DNA from: Deltaproteobacteria bacterium
GTDB lineage: Bacteria; Desulfobacterota; Binatia; UBA9968
Reading direction: 5' to 3'
DNA length: 61,876 bases
Assembly: GCA_016210115.1 (NCBI GenBank)
Contig: JACQUW010000266.1
Span: 1-61,876, forward strand
In this document: piece after piece, positions 25,644 to 35,499 of the stretch
Layout: each line of letters opens with the position of its first letter
Position numbering within the stretch: position 1 is the stretch's first letter
Notes under the pieces: generated by a model
What the model was told of the DNA's origin: nothing
What the model saw: the letters and a program-made list of their open reading frames with translations, nothing else
Database searches by the model: none
Program-made: the position numbers and the translations under genes

Positions 25644-28600
25644 ATGCTTTTCTACATCCCTCTGTGGTGTAAAAGTAATTTTTCCTTTCTCGAAGGCGCG
25701 AGTCATCCGGACGAGCTTGTAGAGGAGGCCCATCGTCTCGGCTTCCGCGCGATCGCCATCACCGATCGTGACGGTGTTTATGGGATCGTACGCTCTCACG
25801 TCAAAGCGCGGGAAATTGGCATTCGCCTGATTATCGGCGCCGAAATTACTCTCGACGATAAATCCACGATTGTTCTTCTGGCTCAGGATCGGAGCGGCTA
25901 TGCCAATCTCTGCCGGCTCATCACGGCCGGGCGGATACGCTGTTCGAAAGGGGAGAGCGCGGTTACGTGGGATGAAGTCTGCCGGCACGCGAGCGGTCTC
26001 ATCGCGCTCTGGGGCGGCGATCAAAGCCTGCTGGTGGGAGGACGTGATCCTGAGGTCGCGGCGGGAAAGCTCTGTGACGCCTTCGGTGACAGGCTCTATG
26101 CGATGCTGGCGCGCCACAAACTCGCTGAAGAGGTAGAGCAAGAGGCGCGTCTGCGGGAGCGGGCACAAAGATATGGCCTCACAATCGTCGCTGCGACGGA
26201 AGTCCTCTACCACGCGGCCAGCCGTCGCCCGCTTCAAGACGTCCTCACCGCGATCCGCCACGGCGTGCCTGTTTCTTCCGCCGGTCGCAGGCTCAAGCCG
26301 AACGCAGAGCATGATCTCAAACCTCCCCATGCCTTGACTTCTCTTTTTTCCGATGACCCATCGGCGGTCATGAGAACTCAAGAGGTAACCGAGCGCTGCG
26401 CGTTTTCTCTTTCTGAGATTCGTTATCGCTATCCTTCTGAGCGCCTGCCGGACGGGAGAACTTCCTGTCAGTGGTTGCGTCAGCTTACTTTTGAGGGGGC
26501 TCGCCGGCGATATAATAGAGAGCCTCCCTCTGAGGTTGTGGAGCAGCTTGAGAAGGAGTTGCAGCTCATCGAGGAGCTGGACTATCCCGGCTACTTTCTC
26601 ACGATGTGGGAGATCGTGGAATTCTGCCGCGAGCGCGGAATTCTCTGTCAGGGACGCGGCTCAGCGGCCAATTCCGCCGTCTGCTATTGCCTCGGAATCA
26701 CGGCTATTGATCCGGTAAGAATGGGGCTTCTTTTCGAGCGCTTTATTTCCCGCGAGCGCGCCGAGCCGCCGGACATCGATTTAGACATCCAGCATGACCG
26801 GCGTGAAGAGGCTATCCAGCATGTCTATGAGAGATACGGTCGCGATCGGGCCGCCATGGTGGCTAATGTGGTCCATTACCGCGCTCGCTCCGCCGTCCGG
26901 GATGTGGGAAAGGCCCTGGGTTTCGCGGAGACGGCTCTGGACCGCCTCGCCAAATTCCTCTCTTCTTATGAGAGTCCTCTCCCCGACACCCTGCGCCAGG
27001 TGGGGTTCGACCCGGACGCGCCGGCGCACCAGCATCTTCATCGCCTTGTCAACGAGATTCTTGATTTCCCGCGCCACCTCTCGATTCATCCCGGCGGATT
27101 TCTTCTCGGCCAGGACGACGTACATGACATTGTTCCGATCGAGAACGCCACGATGGCAGGGCGCACCGTAGTCCAGTGGGATAAAGAGGATCTCGAGGAC
27201 CTGGGACTTTTTAAGGTGGATCTCCTTGGGCTGGGCGGTCTCACCCAGCTCGACCATGCTTTCCGTCTTCTCAAGGAGCACCGCGGAAAAGATCTCTCTA
27301 TGGCGACGATCCCGCCGGACGATCCCGGAACCTTCGAGATGATCCGCCGGGCCGATACGGTGGGTGTTTTCCAGATCGAGAGCCGGGCGCAGATGGCCAT
27401 GCTGCCGCGGCTCAAGCCGAATAATTTCTACGATCTCGTGATCGAGATCAGCATCGTTCGCCCCGGTCCGATCACCGGAGGCATGGTCCATCCCTATCTC
27501 CGCCGTCGCAACGGCAAAGAAACCGTGGACTACCCGCACCCGAGCCTGGTCCCGGTTCTGGAGAAAACATTGGGCGTGCCGCTTTTTCAGGAGCAGGTGA
27601 TGCGCCTGGCAGTGATCGCCGCCGATTACACGCCGGGTGAGGCGGACCAGCTCCGGCGCGATATGGCGGCGTGGCATCGGAGCGGGCGGATGGAACGTCA
27701 CCGTGAGCGGCTCCTTTCGCGGATGCAGGCCAAGGGAATCACTCCCGAATTTGCCGAGCGCGTGTTTGAACAGATTCGTGGTTTCGGGGAGTACGGCTTC
27801 CCCGAGAGTCACGCGGCGAGCTTCGCTCTGATTGCTTACGCCACGGCATGGCTGAAATGCCACTATCCCGCCGAATTTACCTGTGCTCTACTCAATGCCC
27901 AGCCCATGGGTTTCTACGCTCCCGCAACGATCGTTGATGATGCGAGGCGCCATGGAGTCGTCGTCCGGCCCATAGACGCGCGGAAAAGCCTCTGGGATTG
28001 CGCGCTCGAGTCATGCCCCCAGAGCGGAGCCAGTTTCGCCGTGCGCATGGGGCTGAGATATGTGAAAGGGCTTGGAATTGACGACCGCGAGCGTATCGAA
28101 GAAGCGCGGCGCGTGTCGCCTTTTGTCTCGCTTCCAGACTTTGTTCGCCGGACGGCCTTAGAAGAAGACGCGTTAAGCGCTCTGGCGGAGGCTGGAGTCT
28201 TCGAATGCTTCGGATATGAGCGGCGCCCGGCTTTATGGGAGGTGCGACAGCTTGCCCGCACACGGAGGGAAGGTCTTCCGCTTCAATCCCTCAAGCCGCT
28301 TCCGTCCTTCAATCCGTTGACCGCATTGGAAGAGCTCACCTGGGATTATCGCGGCACCCACCACAGCACGCGGGGACATCCACTTGAGCCATTACGGCCG
28401 CAACTTTTGGCGCAGGGTCTTCCGGATGCTCGTGCTGTCGCGTGCATGCGCGACGGCGAGCGAATTCACTACGCCGGCCTGGTAATCTGCCGTCAAAGGC
28501 CGGGGACTGCCGGAGGCGTAGTCTTCATGACCCTGGAGGACGAGAGCGGGTTTGTAAACCTTGTCGTTTGGGAGCGCGTTCTTGAACGATATGCGGTTCT

Positions 28601-28733
28601 TGCCAAAACAGCTAACTTTCTTGGAGTGACCGGTAAAATCCAGGCTGAGGAAGGATTGGTTCACCTGGTCGCCGAGAGACTTTGGAAACCTAAACTCGAT
28701 GTGTTCGGCCCGCGCAGCCGTGATTTTCGCTGA
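25644..28733 (+). CDS. dnaE2: Error-prone DNA polymerase DnaE2 (ImuC)
   Basis: This is the alternative replicative-type polymerase that supports translesion synthesis and damage-induced mutation. The product has 1029 residues, the usual length. It has an N-terminal PHP domain, the palm motif [33 protein letters not shown], and a C-terminal OB-fold ([25 protein letters not shown]). The PHP opening is [12 protein letters not shown], where relatives usually show LHCxSNFSFL, so a His that helps form the PHP metal site is missing. The partners ImuA and ImuB are not in the window. The gene is usually SOS-controlled; I see no clear LexA box. Confidence 0.93.
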   Translation: MLFYIPLWCKSNFSFLEGASHPDELVEEAHRLGFRAIAITDRDGVYGIVRSHVKAREIGIRLIIGAEITLDDKSTIVLLAQDRSGYANLCRLITAGRIRCSKGESAVTWDEVCRHASGLIALWGGDQSLLVGGRDPEVAAGKLCDAFGDRLYAMLARHKLAEEVEQEARLRERAQRYGLTIVAATEVLYHAASRRPLQDVLTAIRHGVPVSSAGRRLKPNAEHDLKPPHALTSLFSDDPSAVMRTQEVTERCAFSLSEIRYRYPSERLPDGRTSCQWLRQLTFEGARRRYNREPPSEVVEQLEKELQLIEELDYPGYFLTMWEIVEFCRERGILCQGRGSAANSAVCYCLGITAIDPVRMGLLFERFISRERAEPPDIDLDIQHDRREEAIQHVYERYGRDRAAMVANVVHYRARSAVRDVGKALGFAETALDRLAKFLSSYESPLPDTLRQVGFDPDAPAHQHLHRLVNEILDFPRHLSIHPGGFLLGQDDVHDIVPIENATMAGRTVVQWDKEDLEDLGLFKVDLLGLGGLTQLDHAFRLLKEHRGKDLSMATIPPDDPGTFEMIRRADTVGVFQIESRAQMAMLPRLKPNNFYDLVIEISIVRPGPITGGMVHPYLRRRNGKETVDYPHPSLVPVLEKTLGVPLFQEQVMRLAVIAADYTPGEADQLRRDMAAWHRSGRMERHRERLLSRMQAKGITPEFAERVFEQIRGFGEYGFPESHAASFALIAYATAWLKCHYPAEFTCALLNAQPMGFYAPATIVDDARRHGVVVRPIDARKSLWDCALESCPQSGASFAVRMGLRYVKGLGIDDRERIEEARRVSPFVSLPDFVRRTALEEDALSALAEAGVFECFGYERRPALWEVRQLARTRREGLPLQSLKPLPSFNPLTALEELTWDYRGTHHSTRGHPLEPLRPQLLAQGLPDARAVACMRDGERIHYAGLVICRQRPGTAGGVVFMTLEDESGFVNLVVWERVLERYAVLAKTANFLGVTGKIQAEEGLVHLVAERLWKPKLDVFGPRSRDFR

Positions 28734-28868
28734 GCAGGAACTCGCCGCGCCGAAGGCACTTCAATAGCGGTGAATCATCCAGGCCGCTGGTTTCGACCGT
28801 GTGTCAAGCATTGGCAAAGCGCTGCCCCATTGGCTCTTATCCAGGGGAGGCGGCTCGGCGGATTAAGT

Positions 28869-29343
28869 CTAGAGCCTGGACGCGAGCACAATTTCGTAGG
28901 TCGTGGCTGCGGCGGACGTGCGGGTCTCGACACCGAGCTTCTGGTAGATATGTTCCAGGTGTTTTTGCACGGTGCGTGGGCTCATATCAAGGATGGTTCC
29001 GATTTCAGCGTTGGTCTTGCCCTGAGCTATCCAAATCAACACCTCAGCCTCTCGTCGCGAGAGACCAAGAGACTCAAAGATACCGGGCCGAAAGGCGGTC
29101 TGGTTTTCTTTCCAAAATGAGAAGATCATCGTCCGAACCGGGGACCAGTCGGACCAGCAGTTGTTTACCTTGACGCTCCGTGACCAGGGGCGTGAGTAGC
29201 GCGGGGAAATCATCTTTGTTGTCGAGAAGAGTTCTCTGATGCCTGACGGCATGAGAAGCGCGTCTAAGGTCGACAGGCGCACGCTCTATCGCAATGGCAG
29301 CTTTGTTAATTGACGAAAGGCGGCGCCCGAAGAGTGCAAACAA
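28869..29343 (-). pseudogene. LuxR-type HTH regulator, frameshifted
   Basis: On the minus strand one frame (29343-29074) encodes an N-terminal sensing-domain remnant ending ILERKPDRLSARYL. The next frame continues with the HTH: ESLGLSRREAEVLIWIAQGKTNAEIGTI and VQKHLEHIYQKLGVETRTSAAA, a clear LuxR/FixJ-type domain. Removing one T from the TTT at 29078-29076 fuses the two frames without a gap. The usual longer N-terminus is also missing upstream, so the gene may be truncated as well as shifted. It is either a pseudogene or a sequence error. Confidence 0.72.
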
Positions 29344-29724
29344 CTCAGTTTGCTGCGTGATGGGGGCACCGGCATATACGCCAAAACACGTATTGACGGT
29401 AGCCGGAACTCGTTATATCTGTGGGCCGTCAAAAGAGGCTGAGCTTCAAAACTGCTCTATCTCAGGGATTCACGAAGGCGGCAGCGTCGGGCTCGGTCTC
29501 GATTAGCGCCCACGGCTGTAGCATGCTTTAGTGTCTCAATAGGATGAAAGCCCAGGCGAGAAAAAGAAGCCATATGAAGAAAGCCGATTCAAGGTTATTG
29601 TCTCGCCTGCGTACGTGCCTCGGGATGCGCCTCATTGATGAGCCGCGCATACGCTGAATCGCGTATTGACGTGTGGGGATCTATACCGGCGCGCAAAAGC
29701 CTGAGCGAAAGGGGACTCAATTAT

Positions 29725-30291
29725 ATGAAGGCGATTGTTGTGTTTTTATTTGTCACAATCGCATCAATGTTTGCTTTGCCCTATGCTTTGCATGCGCAGC
29801 ATGCCGAGGCGCCGGTTTATAAAGAAGGGGATTCCTGGGTTTTTCGCGTAAAAGGTAGCGGCGAGTTTGATGGTGAAAATCAGATCGCTTTCAAAAACGG
29901 TCAATTCGAAAGTTCCAGTGCCGGTTTCCTAGGCACAGCAGTTCTAGTAACAGTAAACCTAAATGATCCTGAGAGAAAGTGGTTTGATTTTCCTCTTGCC
30001 TCTGGAAAAAAATGGAGCTTTCGCTATTCGCATAGAAATCGTGCAGGCAAGCTTGAGTGGCGTGATTCGACGGCGGAAGTCATAGGACCGACACCTCAAC
30101 CGCTCGAAACGGCGGCCGGAAAAGTTAGCGCTATTGAGATCCGAAGAGCAGACCAGGGTAGAGCACGATTCGTTCTTACCTATTTCTATAGTCCTGATAC
30201 TAAAAGCGTGGTCAAGCTTGTGGCAGATGTAGACTCACCGGGAGGTAAAGATCACGTCGAATTGGAACTTATCAAATATTCCGTGCAATAA
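29725..30291 (+). CDS. Secreted protein, unknown function
   Basis: The protein has 188 residues. A Sec signal peptide (about 1-26, ending ALHAQ) leads into a domain with alternating strands (EGDSWVFRVKGSGEF, KWFDFPLASGKKWSFRY, and FVLTYFYSPDTKSVVKLVADV). I chose the ATG at 29725 because AAAGGGG precedes it; the open frame begins 30 codons earlier without a signal. The mature domain looks beta-rich and periplasmic. I recognise no family. The 381 bases between 29344 and this gene hold nothing else I can identify. Confidence 0.7.
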   Translation: MKAIVVFLFVTIASMFALPYALHAQHAEAPVYKEGDSWVFRVKGSGEFDGENQIAFKNGQFESSSAGFLGTAVLVTVNLNDPERKWFDFPLASGKKWSFRYSHRNRAGKLEWRDSTAEVIGPTPQPLETAAGKVSAIEIRRADQGRARFVLTYFYSPDTKSVVKLVADVDSPGGKDHVELELIKYSVQ

Positions 30292-30400
30292 AACTAGCCT
30301 GAACGCCAGATCTCCTCCTGGCTTACTTTGGCCATGTCTTGCCCTTAGCACCGCACAACTCGTCTGGAGTGACGGGGCGGTGTTTACAACTGCAGTCCCT

Positions 30401-31201
30401 TCAGAGTCGCGTAAATCCGCCGCTGGCTTTGACCTCTTCTTCGATTTGCTTCCACACGACGTTTTCCAGTTCCAGGAAGCGCTTGTCCGATTTGATCTCC
30501 ATGTTCCGCGGCCGCTCGATTGCGACGGTGAACTCAGACTTAACCTGGCCGGGACGATGGCTGAAAACGATTATCCGATCGGACAGCAGGATTGCCTCAG
30601 AAATCATATGGGTGACGAAGAGGACGGTTTTTCTTTTTTGCGACCAGATGCGCAAGAGCTCCAGTTGCATGAAGCTGCGCGTTTGAGCATCCAGGGCTGC
30701 GAACGGTTCATCCATCAACAGAATTCGAGGCTCCACGGCCAATGCCCGCGCGAGATTCACTCTCTGCTGCATGCCTCCCGAAAGCTCGTGGGGATAATGG
30801 TCTTCGAATCCCGAAAGACCGACGAGTTCGAGGTACGCTCGCGCTATTTTTTCCGCTTCCTTGGCATCTTTGGCTCGACCCTCCAGGCCGAGGAGAACGT
30901 TTTTCAAGCTCGTGCGCCAGGGGAGCAACGAGGCGCCCTGGAAAACAAATCCCATATGAAGCTCCTTATCGAGCCTTGTTTGATCCTTGCCGTCTAAAAA
31001 GATCTGGCCGGAGGAGGGCGCGATGAGCCCATTGATGACCCGAAGCAGAGTCGTCTTGCCGCAGCCGCTCGGACCCACGATGCTCACGAACTCTCCCTCT
31101 CGAATCGAGAGATCAATGCTGCTGAAGATCCGGAACGGCTCGTTTCCGCGTGTGCGAATCTCCTTGCTCAGGTTTTTTAACTCCAATACAGGCCCTGCCA
31201 T
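30401..31201 (-). CDS. NitT/TauT-type ABC transporter ATPase
   Basis: This is an ATP-binding subunit of 266 residues. Walker A is GPSGCGKTT, the signature LSGGMQQRV, Walker B ILLMDEP and the H-loop VLFVTHM. It belongs to the nitrate/sulfonate/taurine (SsuB/TauB-like) group by its overall pattern and its two permease partners. It is the last gene of a three-gene operon transcribed leftward. The transported compound cannot be inferred from the ATPase. Confidence 0.92.
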   Translation of the reverse strand: MAGPVLELKNLSKEIRTRGNEPFRIFSSIDLSIREGEFVSIVGPSGCGKTTLLRVINGLIAPSSGQIFLDGKDQTRLDKELHMGFVFQGASLLPWRTSLKNVLLGLEGRAKDAKEAEKIARAYLELVGLSGFEDHYPHELSGGMQQRVNLARALAVEPRILLMDEPFAALDAQTRSFMQLELLRIWSQKRKTVLFVTHMISEAILLSDRIIVFSHRPGQVKSEFTVAIERPRNMEIKSDKRFLELENVVWKQIEEEVKASGGFTRL

Positions 31202-31205
31202 AAAT

Positions 31206-31985
31206 CTATTGTTGCGCTCCCTTTTTCCACGGGCTGCTCCAGACCTCGATCATTCTAACAATCTCGAAGCCAACGATCCCCAGAAAAGCGAAGACAGCGA
31301 CGCCGACAAAGAGAATAGGAATATTCAGGGTTTGGCCCGCGAAAAAAATCAGATAACCCAACCCTTCGCCGGCTCCAAACCACTCGGCGATAGCGACGCC
31401 CGTGAGACCCCGCCCGACCGCCAAACGCAACCCGGCCAGGATGAAGGGAACAGAAGCAGGCAGGAGAATTTTGACAAAAAGAGCGCCCCGGCGCAGCCGA
31501 AAGGAGCGCGCAAGGTCCACGTATTCCCGATTGACCGTCCGCATGCCGTAAAAAGAATTGATGAGAATCGGAAAAACACAGCCAAGAAAAACCACCGTAA
31601 TTTTCGACAGGGCGCCAATGCCAAACCAGAGCAGCAACACTGGCGCGAAAGCAATTCTTGGAGTGGTATAAAGCGTCGTCATCCAGGGACTCATGTAATC
31701 TCTGATGGCGGGGCTGAGCGCCATCAAAAAACCTATCGGGACCCCGACGGCGGTCGCCAGGATGAAACCGTGAAAGAAAATCCCAGAGCTCGCAAAGAGA
31801 TGAGGGTACAGCTCGCCGGTTCCAAAAAGCATCTCATATGCTTTCTCGATGACGACTACCGGCGAGACTAAGAAGGTCGTGTCCGCGATGATGACGGTGG
31901 CGAGATAATGCCATGACGCGAGACCGGCCAGAATAGAGACCAGCCTATGAATTACTGAAGCATAGCTCTGATAGAAGTGGAACAT
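31206..31985 (-). CDS. ABC transporter permease, TauC/SsuC-like
   Basis: This is a membrane permease of 259 residues with about six hydrophobic segments. The cytoplasmic loop FRLRRGALFVKILLPASVPFILAGLRLAVGRG is the EAA motif that contacts the ATPase. It lies five bases before the ATPase gene in the operon. Its sequence is related to, but clearly distinct from, the next permease, so the two may form a heterodimer. Confidence 0.9.
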   Translation of the reverse strand: MFHFYQSYASVIHRLVSILAGLASWHYLATVIIADTTFLVSPVVVIEKAYEMLFGTGELYPHLFASSGIFFHGFILATAVGVPIGFLMALSPAIRDYMSPWMTTLYTTPRIAFAPVLLLWFGIGALSKITVVFLGCVFPILINSFYGMRTVNREYVDLARSFRLRRGALFVKILLPASVPFILAGLRLAVGRGLTGVAIAEWFGAGEGLGYLIFFAGQTLNIPILFVGVAVFAFLGIVGFEIVRMIEVWSSPWKKGAQQ

Positions 31986-32004
31986 TGAATCCAGTACCGC
32001 CCAT

Positions 32005-32925
32005 CTACCAGTCCGCCGTCTCTCGCCAGGGAGCGACCTTCTTCTCGAATTTTCTGATCAGGGTAAAGCTTGTCAGTCCCATGGCGGCAAGGAGCACAAC
32101 CGTGGTGAACAGCTTGGGGGAGTCCCATGTTTCCGAGGCTTCGCGCAGCAGAAATCCGAGACCGGCATTTGCCGCCATAAGTTCAGCGACAATGACCCCG
32201 AGCAACGCCCGGCCAACCCCGAGTCGCATTCCGGTGACGATGTACGGCAAAGCCCCGGGCAGGCGGATTTTCCGGGTTGTTTCCCAGCGGCTCAGCCGGA
32301 GGGAACTGGCGAGCTCAAGCCAGGTCGCGTCGATCCCCTTGATGCCCGCCGCCGTGTTTAACATGATGGCTACCGCGGTGATTTTGAATACGACTATAAT
32401 TTTGGAAAACATTCCAATGCCGAACCAGACAATGATAAGGGGGACAAAAGCAATGACCGGAATGGAATACAGGGTTGCAATCCAGGGATCCATGATTTCA
32501 TCAAACCATCGGTAGCGTCCCATGAGATATCCGAGAGGGATTCCGATGGCGCAGGCGGCTGCAAAGCCGTAGACAAATTCCAAGAGCGTAGCCAGAAGAT
32601 GCCGGTTCAACGATCCACTGAGAGTCAGATTCCACATGGACCGGAGGATGCTCGAAGGAGGCGGAATCAAGAGTTCGTTCTCGAGAAAAACGCGCGTGCA
32701 GATCTCCCAAACAATCAGGCCGACAAGAATAGATAGGGAGCCGCGAACCAGTTCCGTCCTGGCCCGCGTCGACCCTTCGGAAGCGCTCCCGTCAGAGACA
32801 AGCCTTCCGTCTGCAGCTTCAGCCTGAGGCTCATGTGCTTCCGGCTGAGACGGAAGTCTGCCTTCGGGGCCACCCTCGGCGGTCCCGGTTGGTTTTTTCA
32901 TGGATGCTACTCGGTTCATGAACAA
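32005..32925 (-). CDS. ABC transporter permease, TauC/SsuC-like (second)
   Basis: This is a permease of 306 residues with a long hydrophilic N-terminus (about 1-60) before the hydrophobic segments. The EAA-like loop is LRLSRWETTRKIRLPGALPYIVTGMRLGVGRA. It is the first gene of the ABC operon, 19 bases before the other permease. I see no substrate-binding protein on either side. An in-frame ATG at 32901 is an equally possible start. An unlinked binding protein would be needed for uptake. Confidence 0.88.
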   Translation of the reverse strand: MFMNRVASMKKPTGTAEGGPEGRLPSQPEAHEPQAEAADGRLVSDGSASEGSTRARTELVRGSLSILVGLIVWEICTRVFLENELLIPPPSSILRSMWNLTLSGSLNRHLLATLLEFVYGFAAACAIGIPLGYLMGRYRWFDEIMDPWIATLYSIPVIAFVPLIIVWFGIGMFSKIIVVFKITAVAIMLNTAAGIKGIDATWLELASSLRLSRWETTRKIRLPGALPYIVTGMRLGVGRALLGVIVAELMAANAGLGFLLREASETWDSPKLFTTVVLLAAMGLTSFTLIRKFEKKVAPWRETADW

Positions 32926-32982
32926 CTACGGCGGGCAGCGGATCTGTCCTGTCGAAGCATGGAAAACATTTTTTCCGCGATG

Positions 32983-35499
32983 CTAACGAAAAAGCTCCGG
33001 GTCCTCTCCCTTGTCTTTGAAGAGGTGGATCTTGGGGAACAGGGAAACACGGCCGGGTCTACCCTGCACGATGAAGTCAACCGGGATAAAGCCGCGGATT
33101 AGCGGAACGGGCAGTTGGACTCCCGCAAAAGGACTTCTTTCGTCGGCCCCGAATCCAACCCGATCTCCCCAAAGCCCTACTGGAAGGGCTCCGGTGACAT
33201 CGACCCGGTTCGGAGAGACGCTTCCCTGGATCGGTGGAAGCTTGAACTTACTGCCAGGATTTTTCTCGTCGTCAGTCAACAGCTGGTGACCCGGAGTGCT
33301 CTGGCTTCCCGAATACCCTCCGGTGGCCTCCTGCACCAGCGTAAGGTCGGTATCATCCGAGTCGGCCACCCTGAGGCTCTTCGCGCTTTTCACGACAGCA
33401 GGGGGTAAATCTTTGATTCCTCCAAGGGTCCCGCTCGAGCGCGTGTGAACGTCTCCCAGTGCCACCTCGTAATTCTTCTGCCTCAAAGCTATCTGCAAAC
33501 GCTCCGTCGTCTCTTTCTCGATCGGATAGACCTGGCTTTGCACTCCCCAGGCACTCTGAAAATGGAGCCGGATCTCTCTGTCGTCGACCAGATTGACACC
33601 GCGATCGGCGAGTTCCATATTGCTCAAATTGCCATCGAAAAGGGTCGCCTTGAGGCGCAGCCCGTTGGGTCCATACAGTTCGGGATTTTCCATCAGGAAA
33701 CGCTTGCTCAGCCGCAGCCCCTGATTCTTGGATTTCATAAGCGCTGCCAGTTGCCGTGTAGCCATTTTAACGGCCTGGCTATCGGGGTACTGCTCGAGAA
33801 TGAGCCGCAGGTAAGCTTCTTTAGCGTTTCTGTCGTTGCTTTGCTCGGCCCTTTGAAACAGGGCCGAGGCGGCCCTGTCCTTTAGCTCGGTAATCTTGTT
33901 CTCGGAGTTCTTGCCCGACAACTCGAGATAAGAGATGGCCCGGTCATACATCCCGGCCTGTTCATAGGCATTGGCCAAAACAGTGTAGACCTCGGTTGCC
34001 CCTTCCGATTGCGGGTGGCTGCGAATATAATCCACTGCTTTGTCGATAACGGGCTGATAAGAGATGGGATTAGAGGTGAGCACTTCAACCAGATGGGCGC
34101 CCATCATCATTGTATTAGCTGCTGCCACTGAGGCGGCCCCGACGGCGCCTCCCGCGACAAGGGGAGCCGTGGCATAAAGAAGATTCTTTTTTAGGAAATC
34201 CTTCCCCAGAAGCACATATTTGACGGTTTCCAGGCGGTGCCGGCTGCGCGCGTCCTGAAAGGAGGCCAGAAGATTGTATTCCGGGCTGGACAGGAGAAGC
34301 TGCGCCCTTTGTTGGTCCTTGAGTGAATGCGACGAGGACGCTAGCTGCTGCAAGATCTTCTTGGCTTCGTCGTGCCGGCCCTCGGACTCGAGCGCCGCTG
34401 CCAAAGCATCTCTGGCTGCATTTGCCAATGGTGTGCCGCGAGCTCCTTCTTCCAATTCGGCGGCCGCTGCTTTGATCTGGGCCGTGTCTCCCAAGGCAAG
34501 CGCGTAAAGCAGCTCTCCTGTGTTCCGTTCGGCCGGCAAATCGGAGCCGTTATCTGGAAGTTTTGCCGCCGAAAGTCCTTTTTGCCTTTCTTCTTCCCTC
34601 AGCGATATTCTGCTTTTCACCTCTTCCACGCCCCGCTCCAGCGCAGGAGATGGCTCGATAGAGGAGGCGATTTCATAATGGAACAGCGCCCGGTCCAGAT
34701 CGCCCGAATCTGCCGCTTCTTTGGCCTTCTCGATCTGTTTTCTAGCGAGAGCCTTTTTTTTCTTATCCAGCAGGGCGTCGGCCTGCATTCGAACTTCTCG
34801 GTTCTGCGGGTCATCGGGATATCTTTTGAGATGTTCGAGCAAATGGGCCAGGGCTCGCCTCTCTTCCGTCGGCATGTCCGCGCTGATCAGAGCCACGATT
34901 TGGGCCATTGTCGTATCGATAGCCGCAGCAGTATAGGATCCCGAGAGGATGCTCACCAGGTCAACAGAGCTCAGGAACCGGTTCAATACTCCGCCCCATT
35001 TGTTTGCAGAACTGGCTTTCAGCAGATCTTGAGCCTGAGTGAGGTCGTCGTTGCGCAGTCTGGACTCGATGAGGGGCTTCTGGCGAGGCGAGGCGGTTGC
35101 AAGCCCCTTCGCTTGCGCCGCAAGGTAGCCGCTGCGGTCGCGAATGGTGTTGTGGTAAAAATCGACGACATCTTCGGATAAACCCGTGGACGAGTTGCGC
35201 TCTTTCTTTAGCTCCGCGTCTTTAGCCGCGAAGAAGCGAAGATGGTCCGCCATAGCGTCGTCGTTCCCGGTCAACGCATCAATGAGCAACTGCCGGACCC
35301 GTTTATCCACTTCGTCAGGAAAATACCGGGGAGCCGGCGCGGGCTTTTCAAACGGATCGTAATCGGGCAAGGGATTGAGGATTCGTTCGGGGAGCGAACC
35401 CTGCTCCTGCGCGAAAAGGCTCGGATATTCTGTGCGCCAATCCGCCGGGACGGAAAAAATCGACCAAAGCAGGAGCAAACCCGCCATTTTCCGGGTCAT
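32983..35499 (-). CDS. Large secreted helical-repeat protein
   Basis: The protein has 838 residues. A signal peptide (about 1-30) leads into a long helical region with TPR-like repeats (for example EAADSGDLDRALFHYEIASSIEPS and YTVLANAYEQAGMYDRAISYLELS) and a hydrophobic insertion (VAGGAVGAASVAAAN). The last 250 residues are beta-rich without a known domain. Its ATG overlaps the stop of the upstream lipoprotein gene (ATGA). Together they suggest an envelope assembly, perhaps for export or polymer handling. The substrate is unknown. Confidence 0.78.
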   Translation of the reverse strand: MTRKMAGLLLLWSIFSVPADWRTEYPSLFAQEQGSLPERILNPLPDYDPFEKPAPAPRYFPDEVDKRVRQLLIDALTGNDDAMADHLRFFAAKDAELKKERNSSTGLSEDVVDFYHNTIRDRSGYLAAQAKGLATASPRQKPLIESRLRNDDLTQAQDLLKASSANKWGGVLNRFLSSVDLVSILSGSYTAAAIDTTMAQIVALISADMPTEERRALAHLLEHLKRYPDDPQNREVRMQADALLDKKKKALARKQIEKAKEAADSGDLDRALFHYEIASSIEPSPALERGVEEVKSRISLREEERQKGLSAAKLPDNGSDLPAERNTGELLYALALGDTAQIKAAAAELEEGARGTPLANAARDALAAALESEGRHDEAKKILQQLASSSHSLKDQQRAQLLLSSPEYNLLASFQDARSRHRLETVKYVLLGKDFLKKNLLYATAPLVAGGAVGAASVAAANTMMMGAHLVEVLTSNPISYQPVIDKAVDYIRSHPQSEGATEVYTVLANAYEQAGMYDRAISYLELSGKNSENKITELKDRAASALFQRAEQSNDRNAKEAYLRLILEQYPDSQAVKMATRQLAALMKSKNQGLRLSKRFLMENPELYGPNGLRLKATLFDGNLSNMELADRGVNLVDDREIRLHFQSAWGVQSQVYPIEKETTERLQIALRQKNYEVALGDVHTRSSGTLGGIKDLPPAVVKSAKSLRVADSDDTDLTLVQEATGGYSGSQSTPGHQLLTDDEKNPGSKFKLPPIQGSVSPNRVDVTGALPVGLWGDRVGFGADERSPFAGVQLPVPLIRGFIPVDFIVQGRPGRVSLFPKIHLFKDKGEDPELFR

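Noticed and set aside
26781..27863. 360-codon minus-strand open frame opposite dnaE2
   Set aside because: It is antisense to a clear polymerase gene and has no recognisable domain.
29294..29506. Open frame opposite and upstream of the LuxR remnant
   Set aside because: It has no family, no ribosome site and overlaps the LuxR region on the other strand.
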